12,917 bases of DNA from Clostridiales bacterium (lineage in GTDB: Bacteria; Bacillota; Clostridia; Lachnospirales; WQUN01). The stretch covers positions 1-12,917 of the forward strand of contig JAISRJ010000299.1 in the NCBI GenBank assembly GCA_031273705.1. Direction: 5' to 3'. Of the stretch, positions 7,090-12,504 are shown piece by piece. Numbering within the stretch: position 1 is the first letter of the stretch; each line of letters opens with the position of its first letter. The notes below the pieces were generated by a model, which saw only the letters and a list, made by a program, of their open reading frames with translations, ran no database searches and had not been told where the DNA came from. The position numbers and the translations under genes are program-made.

Positions 7090-7941
7090 CTAAAACTTTC
7101 TTACCATGCTTGTTAGACGTTCCACTTGTTCCGGATCATAATGCGAGAAGAACAAGGTTTCTGCTTTATCTAAAGCTGCAATCTCATCCATGTCGTATTG
7201 TGTTAATTCAAAATCGAACACATCGATGTTCTGTATCATTCTTTCCTTGTTAACCGTTTTAGGAATTACTGATACGACTCTTTGAATAAGGTATTTTAAA
7301 GCAATCTGAGCATTGGATTTATTGTATTTATCTCCGACCGTTTTTAAGGTTTCATCGCCAAATATGTTGTTTTTCCCTTCGGCAAAAGGGGCCCAGGCTT
7401 GAATTTGTACGCCGTATTTCTTCATAATTTCGTGAGCCTTTATCTGTTGGTTAAATGGATGTGTTTCAACCTGATTGACAGCCGGAACAACTTCATTGAA
7501 CTTAATGAGGTCGATTAATCTGTCCGGATAAAAGTTACTGACACCGATTGCTCTAAGCTTCCCTTCTTTATATAGTTCTTCCATTGCACGGTAAGTGCCA
7601 TAATAATCATTAAAAGGTTGGTGGATTAATAATAAATCCAAATAATCAAGCTGAAGCCTATCCAATGATCCTTGGATAGATTTCTTTGCATTCTCATATC
7701 CATAAGTGGAAATCCAAATTTTTGTCGTAATGAATAGTTCTTCTCTTGGGACGCCGCATTTTTTAATCGCGTTTCCTACTGCTGTTTCATTGCCATAGCC
7801 CTGTGCAGTGTCGATTAAGCGATAACCCACTTCTATTGCATCCAGTACACATCTTTCACATTGTTCATAATCTGGAATTTGGAATACGCCATATCCCAAA
7901 ATTGGCATTTTGACACCATTGTTTAATTCTACATACTTCAT
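7090..7941 (-). CDS. Aldo/keto reductase, 2,5-diketo-gluconate reductase-like (AKR5-type)
   Basis: 283 residues; a cytoplasmic NADPH-dependent TIM-barrel carbonyl reductase. The catalytic tetrad is complete: D44, Y49 (in DTAQGYGNE), K74 (TTKIW) and H107 (LLIHQPF). The family patterns 'GVSNFYPDRL', 'NQVETHPF' and the NADP phosphate-binding strand 'IPKTVNKERM' are present. Members reduce aldehydes, methylglyoxal and keto sugars; the substrate cannot be told here. The RBS GAGG is 8 bases before the ATG. It lies 70 bases after the Fe-S aldo/keto reductase gene on the same strand and is probably the last gene of the MerR-linked operon, though a separate promoter in the gap cannot be excluded (a TATAAT on the minus strand at 7979-7974 lacks a good -35). 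Confidence 0.92.
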   Translation of the reverse strand: MKYVELNNGVKMPILGYGVFQIPDYEQCERCVLDAIEVGYRLIDTAQGYGNETAVGNAIKKCGVPREELFITTKIWISTYGYENAKKSIQGSLDRLQLDYLDLLLIHQPFNDYYGTYRAMEELYKEGKLRAIGVSNFYPDRLIDLIKFNEVVPAVNQVETHPFNQQIKAHEIMKKYGVQIQAWAPFAEGKNNIFGDETLKTVGDKYNKSNAQIALKYLIQRVVSVIPKTVNKERMIQNIDVFDFELTQYDMDEIAALDKAETLFFSHYDPEQVERLTSMVRKF

Positions 7942-8011
7942 ATTAGCCCTCGTGTAAAATATAATTTGCAGGAATTATAACGGTGCTCCTGCTTAGTCAC
8001 CGACCAATCAA

Positions 8012-9196
8012 TTACACTGTTTTTTGCGCTGCTTCTTCCCTCATCCGACAAATCTCCGCCCAGCTGGGCATTTTGGATAAAGCTCCTGTAAATTCTTGCA
8101 TTGCCGCAGGAATATCGATATTTTGCGGACACAGTTTACTGCACGCGCCACAAGCGATACAAGCGGCAGGGCGCTTTTCAGCGGGTATTGCGTCTACTCT
8201 CATCCCAATGTTTATATTGGGTGAAAAGCGTAACTGATTATAAATATTCAGCAGCATCGGAATATCGAGTCCTTGGGGGCATTCGGAGCAGCAATAGCGA
8301 CACGATGTACAAGGCAGCGAATTTTTCATGCCGGACGCAATTTCGTAAATTAATTCGGTTTCGCTTTCACTCAGTGGATTTTCAACGGTAAAAGTTTTAA
8401 TATTATCCACCATCTGCTTCATATTCGACATTCCGCTGAGTACCATCTTCACATTCGGCAGGGCTTGGAGCCAGCGGAACGCCCATGCGGCAACAGATTC
8501 CTCCGAACGTAATGCCTTTAGATTTTTCTCGTCTTCCTGCGATAAAGCAGCCAATCTGCCGCCGCGAACCGGCTCCATTACCCAAATGGGGATATTTCTT
8601 TCGGTCAACAAATTGTACTTGATAGCGGCATCCTGCAACGACCAGTCCAGATAGTTGAGCTGAATCTGGCAAAATTCCATGACATCTCCATACAGGTCAA
8701 GAAACTGCCGTAGGTTTTCGGGACCGCCATGGCTTGAAAACCCAAGATGTCGGATACGCCCTTTTTTCTTTTGTTTCAGGAAATAGTCAACAATGCCCCA
8801 GCGGGAATCTGTATACGTATGAATCGAATTTTCATATACATTATGTAAAAGATAGAAATCGAAATAATCCACACCGCATTTTACAAGCTGCTCTTCAAAT
8901 ATCTCGCTGGGGTTATAGCTCGAAAGGATCTGGTGTCCCGGATATTTCGTCGCCAGATAATAGGTTTCACGCGGAAACTGCTTAAGCACGCGACCGATAA
9001 CCCGTTCCGATTCCCCTTCGTGATAAGGGTACGCGGTATCGTAGTAATTGACGCCATGTTCATATGCATATCGAACCATTTCGTTCACAACCGCTTCATC
9101 GATTCGCACGTTTTTTTCCGTGCCGGATAATGGCAGACGCATTGTGCCGAACCCAAGCAAGGAAAGCCGCTTATCTTGAAATGTTTTTTTTATCAT
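8012..9196 (-). CDS. Aldo/keto reductase with C-terminal two-cluster ferredoxin domain
   Basis: 394 residues. Residues 10-280 form an AKR barrel with tetrad D53, Y58, K84 and H118. Residues 290-370 carry two cluster motifs: CTSCRYCCSECP (C296, C299, C302, C306, with an extra C303) and CIACGACSKLCP (C346, C349, C352, C356), each followed by a proline-containing loop (QGLDIP, QNIDIP). This predicts two [4Fe-4S] clusters, so the enzyme may draw electrons from or pass them to ferredoxin or flavoprotein partners. The fusion is common in anaerobic Clostridia; substrates are mostly unknown. The ATG at 9196 follows AAGAAGGAT. It lies 67 bases after the flavoprotein gene on the same strand, as the second gene of the operon; the neighbouring FMN protein is a plausible redox partner (inference). 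Confidence 0.93.
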   Translation of the reverse strand: MIKKTFQDKRLSLLGFGTMRLPLSGTEKNVRIDEAVVNEMVRYAYEHGVNYYDTAYPYHEGESERVIGRVLKQFPRETYYLATKYPGHQILSSYNPSEIFEEQLVKCGVDYFDFYLLHNVYENSIHTYTDSRWGIVDYFLKQKKKGRIRHLGFSSHGGPENLRQFLDLYGDVMEFCQIQLNYLDWSLQDAAIKYNLLTERNIPIWVMEPVRGGRLAALSQEDEKNLKALRSEESVAAWAFRWLQALPNVKMVLSGMSNMKQMVDNIKTFTVENPLSESETELIYEIASGMKNSLPCTSCRYCCSECPQGLDIPMLLNIYNQLRFSPNINIGMRVDAIPAEKRPAACIACGACSKLCPQNIDIPAAMQEFTGALSKMPSWAEICRMREEAAQKTV

Positions 9197-9263
9197 AATT
9201 GCAATCCTTCTTATAAAGATTTATAGTAAGCATTTACCGTTTTAGCGATCGTTAAATCAGCTT

Positions 9264-9890
9264 TTACCGAATAAAATTTGTCATAACAGCCGGGAGTTCT
9301 TCCGGAAGCTCAACATGGCTCTGATACTTGCACTTTATCAAGTAAGCCATGTTGTTTGCCAGCGTTTTCATGACCCGAACACCCTCTTCATCTACGTATA
9401 CATCCTCAGGTGTATATCCATGAATACCATTCCAATAGCAGGATGATACAACAGGCATTTGTGAAATGGTAAAGTATTTATTTAACTGATCAAAAGTAGC
9501 GCTTGAACCACCTCTTCTGCAACTGACAATGCATGCACCAAACTTCAGTCTTTTAGCCTCCGGTTCAAGACTGTAGAACAAACGGTCGAAAAACGAGGTC
9601 GCCGCTCCTGTAGCCGATGCAAAGTGTACGGCTGACCCTAAAATTATACCATCCGCTTCCGCCAGTGCCTCACCTACCGTATTAACCATATCACTGTCAA
9701 AAACACATCTGCCAGCTTTGCCCGGTTGTTTGCAAACCCGGCAAGCGGTACATCCTAAAATTGGTTTCTTACCTACCTGAAATATCTCAGAATATACTCC
9801 GTTCTCTTCCAATTGTTCTTTAATAATACTGAGTCCTGTAAATGTGCACCCGTTGACATTGGGACTCCCGTTGACCAACACTACCTTCAC
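9264..9890 (-). CDS. Flavodoxin-family FMN oxidoreductase with Cys cluster (iron-sulfur flavoprotein-like)
   Basis: 208 residues in a flavodoxin fold. The phosphate loop is NGSPNVNGCT (7-16), and 'ADGIILGSAVHFASATGAATSFFDR' (about 79-103) is the family's flavin-binding second motif. Cys residues C47, C50, C53 and C62 (CTACRVC...C) resemble the compact cluster of iron-sulfur flavoproteins, though the last gap (8) is longer than usual; other family members have similar Cys without a cluster. Start: an upstream ATG at 9929 is rejected because it lies just past the -10 of the operon promoter; the GTG at 9890 has GGAGG 8 bases upstream and gives MKVVLVNGSPN, the normal family start. First gene of the redox operon, divergent from the MerR regulator. 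Confidence 0.88.
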   Translation of the reverse strand: MKVVLVNGSPNVNGCTFTGLSIIKEQLEENGVYSEIFQVGKKPILGCTACRVCKQPGKAGRCVFDSDMVNTVGEALAEADGIILGSAVHFASATGAATSFFDRLFYSLEPEAKRLKFGACIVSCRRGGSSATFDQLNKYFTISQMPVVSSCYWNGIHGYTPEDVYVDEEGVRVMKTLANNMAYLIKCKYQSHVELPEELPAVMTNFIR

Positions 9891-9930
9891 TTCTATTTCC
9901 TCCTTGAATGTTTCTAAGATATGTATCATA

Positions 9931-9961
9931 ATAATATTGTACCACCCGGTAGTTACAACAA
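9931..9961 (-). promoter_or_regulatory. MerR-type promoter and dyad operator of the redox operon
   Basis: Minus strand: TTGTTG (9961-9956), a 19-bp spacer, TATTAT (9936-9931). A 22-bp imperfect dyad fills the spacer, from TTGTAACTACC to GGGTGGTACAA (9958-9937), with 8 of 11 half-site positions symmetrical. A 19-bp spacer spanned by a dyad is the hallmark of promoters activated by MerR-family unwinding. The start site near 9924 leaves a roughly 34-base leader before the GTG at 9890. Confidence 0.75.
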
Positions 9962-10007
9962 GGCAATAGTGAATTTGAAATGATTAGAATTTCCGGAGGA
10001 GTATCTC

Positions 10008-10406
10008 ATGGCCACAATGAAAGAAGTATGCGAGCAGGTTGGAATCTCATATGAAACCCTGCGATTTTATTGCAACGAGGGACTTGTGCCAAATGTAAAA
10101 AGAGACAAAAACAATTATCGTGATTTTGATGAAAGAAATATAAGCTGGCTAAAGAGCTTGCAATGCTTAAAAAAATGCGATATGAGCATTAAAAATATGA
10201 AAAAGTACATGAGCTTGTGTTTAGGAGGGGCTTCTACAATCCCTGGACGAAAGCGTCTGTTGGCAATTCAGAGAGAATTATTACTGAGCAAAGTCAATGA
10301 AATAAATGAAAGTATCGAGTTCATCGATAATAAGCAAAAATTTTTCGATGGTGTTTTAGCTGGGGAAATTAAATATATAAGCAATCTGATTGATGTTGAT
10401 AAATGA
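10008..10406 (+). CDS. MerR-family transcriptional regulator, AdhR/NmlR-like
   Basis: 132 residues. The winged helix-turn-helix occupies 1-70 (MKEVCEQVGISYETLRFY, then 'EGLVPNVKRDKNNYRDF' as the wing), and a dimerisation coiled coil spans about 84-115. No metal-binding C-terminal loop of the CueR/ZntR kind is present. C53 in 'LQCLKKCDMSIKNM' aligns by eye with the conserved Cys of AdhR-type regulators (C52 in Bacillus subtilis as I recall), which reacts with aldehydes, quinones or nitrosating species; extra Cys are C8, C22, C57 and C71. The RBS GGAGGAG lies 6 bases before the ATG. It is divergent from the flavoprotein/AKR operon and the likely regulator of it, acting at the dyad at 9937-9958. 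No convincing own promoter could be assigned. Confidence 0.9.
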   Translation: MATMKEVCEQVGISYETLRFYCNEGLVPNVKRDKNNYRDFDERNISWLKSLQCLKKCDMSIKNMKKYMSLCLGGASTIPGRKRLLAIQRELLLSKVNEINESIEFIDNKQKFFDGVLAGEIKYISNLIDVDK

Positions 10407-10806
10407 CTTAATTATATACACTAATATCCTCCGTCAATTCATAAACTCTCTCGAAAAGGGGCTGTATCAAAACCAATGTCATTCAGATAACGCCACTCGT
10501 ACCCTTCGGTACTGAATCGGATGGTTGCAGGCTGTTTTCTTACGAGGGAAACTACGCCCTTTGCGAACCGCAGACTTATATCTGGTCATTTTGGCAGTGA
10601 GATCACGGGCTAATTTGTCAAGTTCACTTACAAGCGAAGAAAAGATATACCTTACAATAGTAGCTTTTGACAGTCAAACTCGCTGCGGCGGACGTTTTAT
10701 TGAGTGCGTCGGAAGCGGTGTGGGAATACGAGCGGGCATTAACCCCGCTGTTTGACCACGGCAGTCACAGGTTTTATAAATAGATTTAATTTATAATAAA
10801 GGACAA
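10407..10806. other. Gene-poor, probably decayed region with an IS-end-like sequence
   Basis: No intact gene is recognised. 10459-10473 reads GGGCTGTATCAAAAC, which looks like the terminal repeat of several insertion sequence families (IS1182-like), but no matching partner repeat was found in the window. Open stretches of about 40-65 codons exist on both strands, for example on the plus strand 10445-10591 and on the minus strand ending near 10475, all broken by stops; none can be named. A small inverted repeat GTACC-CTTC-GGTAC lies at 10499-10512. The region probably represents remains of a mobile element or a lost gene. Confidence 0.5.
10664..10783 (+). pseudogene. C-terminal fragment of an unidentified protein
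   Basis: A 39-codon open stretch without a start codon, after a TAG at 10661, encoding a chain that contains SEAVWEYERALTPLFDH and ends GSHRFYK. It has a helical, protein-like composition and lies 23 bases before a strong plus-strand terminator, as a real gene end would. The same frame upstream is interrupted by TGA (10592-10594) and TAG (10661-10663). I cannot name the family; it may be chance. Confidence 0.3.
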
Positions 10807-10847
10807 GACCGGACAATCCATTAAGGGTTATCCGGTCATTTTTATTA
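10807..10847 (+). terminator. Intrinsic terminator in the decayed region
   Basis: GACCGGA (10807-10813) pairs with TCCGGTC (10831-10837); after one mismatch the stem continues with AATCC/GGGTT, closing on a small loop, and is followed by ATTTTTATT. It points to a plus-strand transcript ending here, although no intact gene precedes it. Confidence 0.75.
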
Positions 10848-10865
10848 TACGAGCCAATTACTTTT

Positions 10866-10886
10866 TTGACTAAATTTTTTAGTCAA
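10866..10886. repeat. 9-bp inverted repeat
   Basis: TTGACTAAA and TTTAGTCAA are separated by three T residues. It lies between the terminator and the IS605-like element; it may be a weak hairpin or an operator, and no role is shown. Confidence 0.4.
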
Positions 10887-10934
10887 TTGCTTTTATCCGC
10901 TTAAAACTTGTTCGTGCTCGTCCTTAAGAAAGGC

Positions 10935-11112
10935 TTGAATTCACGGTTTGTGAACACTCCCATGAGCTGAAGCTCATGGGCTTCCAACGCCCCGAATATT
11001 ACGAACGATTACTATCGGGGCATAGCCTCTTTAGAAGGCCGGAGTTCCTCTCTACTATACAGGCAAAACTCAGGCTATGCGCGCTAACGCGCACAAGTCC
11101 GCGTGAAGCCTA
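10935..11112 (-). ncRNA. Candidate omega RNA (reRNA) region at the right end
   Basis: In IS605-type elements the TnpB guide RNA comes from the right end, overlapping or following the tnpB 3' end. Here about 175 bases after the tnpB stop are dense in structure: TGCGCG-CTAA-CGCGCA (11093-11078), a 9-bp pair AGGCTATGC (11072-11080) with GCATAGCCT (11020-11028), GCCCCGA (10989-10995) with TCGGGGC (11015-11021), then the terminal hairpin (10959-10980). Adjacent stems sharing bases are consistent with the pseudoknotted omegaRNA fold. The guide would start just outside the element at 10934 on the minus strand. No experimental support; the call follows from position and folding. Confidence 0.5.
10959..10980. 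repeat. Right-end subterminal hairpin of the IS605-like element
   Basis: CCCATGAGC (10959-10967), loop TGAA, GCTCATGGG (10972-10980): a perfect 9-bp stem, extendable by one T-A pair. TnpA of this family recognises such hairpins as single strands. A second small hairpin TTCAC/GTGAA (10940-10954) lies just outward. Confidence 0.8.
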
Positions 11113-11954
11113 ATTAACGTAGATAAGGTGCGCGTTGTTCCCGTGCCATAACGGAGCTTTTGCTTCGTCAGGCAACCTCACCGTCGCCGGGTCGGATTTT
11201 AGGATTTCTCGAACAAAATATCTTGCTCCTATGTTGTAGCTTGCGTTTAGATCGCTATGGTACGTCTTGCCGTTTGGAAACACACAGATAGAATAGTTAT
11301 ATTTCTCCTGTCCGTCTATCGTATATTTCCCACGCTCAACCTTACCGCCGCCGTCAAACGCCAACTTGCTGGTGCCCCAGGCGCAGATATGGCTTACGCG
11401 CATACCGTTTCTGTGCGCGTTATGTTCCACTATGCGCTGGATTTCTTTCTTGCGCCACAGTGCCAACCTCTGCTCTTGGAACCTCGCTTCTTGCCTGTAA
11501 AATTCAGACGCTCGAATACTATCACATCCGCCTGACGCAAAATCTATGATCGCTTTAGCTGTCTTTCGGCTGATGTCCGTATTCAGGTCATTTACGTGCC
11601 CACTTAACAGGCGTCTTTCTATTCCCGGTCCATTGCGCTTTCTTTACCCTACCTAACGCCTTATACAGATGGTCTTTTTCTGCCGTGAAATTTATGAACC
11701 TCCTCGCGGCGACAGTTCCGTCCGAAATTATATTTAGGATCAGGGTGTTTCTTGGTGGCGATCGTAACGCTTTCCATGTAATTGTTGCGAAAATTGCCAT
11801 GCAGATTGGATATAACGCCCCATTCACGATCGCAAACATCCGCAAAGAAAGCTACGGCGTTTCGGTAAGCAGAGACCGTCTCTGAAAAGATTTTAGAATA
11901 GTTCTTTATTAGAATAGTTCTTATTTTAACCTTGTATGACGATATAATCTTCAT
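11110..11954 (-). pseudogene. tnpB: IS605-family TnpB (RNA-guided nuclease) pseudogene
   Basis: Remnant of a TnpB normally about 400 residues or more. The N-terminal part (ATG 11954 to about 11724) starts MKIISSYKVKIRTILIKNYS and ends at KHPDPKYNF. It is joined out of frame to SDGTVAARRFINF (11725 onward), which normally lies beyond the first catalytic motif: roughly 100 residues including the RuvC-I Asp are missing. A frameshift follows at about 11597. The third part (VNDLNTDISRKTAKAII to the TAG at 11110) contains an out-of-frame block (DVIVFERLNFTGKK, the RuvC-II Glu motif) and then the C-terminal CAWGTSKLAFDGGG and the RuvC-III motif YHSDLNASYNIGARYF, in frame. The nuclease is therefore dead. 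The GGGGGGAT motif before 11954 is the likely RBS. Confidence 0.88.
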
Positions 11955-12001
11955 AGATGATCCCCCCATCGAAAGAATTATAACATAAAAGGAGACATCT
12001 T

Positions 12002-12195
12002 ACGATTGGCAATTGGAAATCTAATAACCGACATAAATATCTTCTCCAATACCATCTCATTTTCGTCTGTAAATACCGAAAAAAACTGCTCATTAGGCAA
12101 TCCGTTTCAGAGGACATAAAACAATTATCTTATGAAATATCTGTTGGTAATGTTGCGAAGAAACTTTGAGGAAATATATAGAAAGCCAAGCCTAA
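12002..12195 (+). pseudogene. tnpA: IS200-family TnpA (Y1 transposase) pseudogene
   Basis: The frame from 12002 encodes NWKSNNRHKYLLQYHLIFVC followed by KYRKKLLIRQSVSEDIKQLS, the typical N-terminus of IS608-type TnpA. It then jumps from 'SYEIS' directly to 'VGNVAKK', the family's C-terminal motif. About 70 residues, including the HUH metal-binding motif, are deleted. A further one-base frameshift at about 12163 moves the end, TLRKYIESQA (stop 12193-12195), out of frame; this tail carries the family's catalytic Tyr motif. No ATG start is found after the AAAGGAG RBS (about 11988-11994); the frame now begins at ACG/ATT. The full-length protein would be about 130-150 residues. Divergent from tnpB. 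Confidence 0.85.
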
Positions 12196-12205
12196 GACCA
12201 AAACC

Positions 12206-12244
12206 CCGCCTGACCCATGAGCTTTAGCTCATGGGTCAAGGCGG
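12206..12244. repeat. Left-end subterminal hairpin of the IS605-like element
   Basis: TGACCCATGAGC (12211-12222), loop TTTA, GCTCATGGGTCA (12227-12238), extended past a single bulged A (12239) by CCGCC (12206-12210) and GGCGG (12240-12244): a 17-bp stem with one bulge. The core matches the hairpin at the other end. The following TCTGTTTT also makes it terminator-like on the plus strand. Confidence 0.8.
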
Positions 12245-12255
12245 TCTGTTTTCAA

Positions 12256-12328
12256 TGGAGACAAGGGGGCTCGAACCCATGACCTCTCGCGTGTGAAGCG
12301 AACGCTCTCCCTACTGAGCTATGCCTCC
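12256..12328 (-). tRNA. tRNA-Val (anticodon CAC)
   Basis: 73 bases fold as a cloverleaf: acceptor GGAGGCA/TGTCTCC with one G-U pair, D-arm GCTC/GAGC with an 8-base loop, anticodon arm TTCGC/GCGAG with loop TTCACAC (CAC, reading GTG Val codons), 5-base variable loop, T-loop TTCGAGC. The T-stem ATGGG/CCCCT has one U-C mismatch. The discriminator is A and CCA is not encoded. The IS605-like element's end touches the tRNA 3' end. A strong promoter lies upstream. Confidence 0.92.
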
Positions 12329-12342
12329 AATTTCTATGTCGT

Positions 12343-12371
12343 AATATAACATGTATTACCAATTATGTCAA
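12343..12371 (-). promoter_or_regulatory. tRNA-Val promoter
   Basis: Minus strand: TTGACA (12371-12366), 17-bp spacer, TATATT (12348-12343), with the start predicted near 12336, about 8 bases before the mature tRNA 5' end. Confidence 0.8.
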
Positions 12372-12399
12372 TTACGATTTTCTACATTACGATTTTCTA
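12371..12399. repeat. Two tandem copies of a 14-bp sequence
   Basis: ATTACGATTTTCTA occurs at 12371-12384 and again at 12386-12399, a 15-bp period, immediately upstream of the tRNA -35 box. It is followed by TCTAGA-TTG-TCTAGA (12397-12411). The 12400-12504 remainder holds an imperfect stem GAGGATT/AATCCCTC (about 12418-12445), possibly a weak terminator for the minus-strand methyltransferase, and no gene. Confidence 0.6.
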
Positions 12400-12504
12400 G
12401 ATTGTCTAGATTTGAGAGAGGATTCACACCGATGTAATCCCTCACTAAAGTCTGCAAATATGAGTAATTGGAATAAGACAATTATACTTGCAATTTTCAG
12501 TTCA

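Larger units (their letters stand above)
10935..12255. mobile_element. Decayed IS200/IS605-family (IS608-like) transposon
   Basis: About 1.3 kb with divergent tnpA (+) and tnpB (-) remnants between two subterminal hairpins that share the core CCCATGAGC/GCTCATGGG. As in IS608, tnpB points to the right end (hairpin 10959-10980) and tnpA to the left end (hairpin 12206-12244), so the element is inverted in this window. Read on the minus strand, the right end closes with TCAA at 10938-10935 and the left end begins near TTGA at 12255-12252, directly beside the tRNA-Val 3' end; the exact cleavage points are inferred. Both genes carry internal deletions, so the copy is non-autonomous. Its ends could still be mobilised in trans by a related TnpA. 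Confidence 0.8.

Noticed and set aside
7970..7994. GCAGGA/TCCTGC stem between the two AKR genes
   Set aside because: Only 6 bp with a 13-base loop and no U-tract on the minus strand; too weak to call a terminator.
9891..9929. Longer start (ATG 9929) for the flavoprotein
   Set aside because: The ATG lies two bases after the -10 box, upstream of the expected transcript start; the GTG at 9890 has a perfect RBS and the family N-terminus.
10525..10755. 76-codon plus-strand frame in the decayed region
   Set aside because: No RBS, no recognisable domain, and other frames over the same bases look as protein-like; most likely chance.
11257..11535. 92-codon plus-strand frame opposite tnpB
   Set aside because: Shadow of the tnpB remnant; the minus strand carries the recognisable TnpB motifs.
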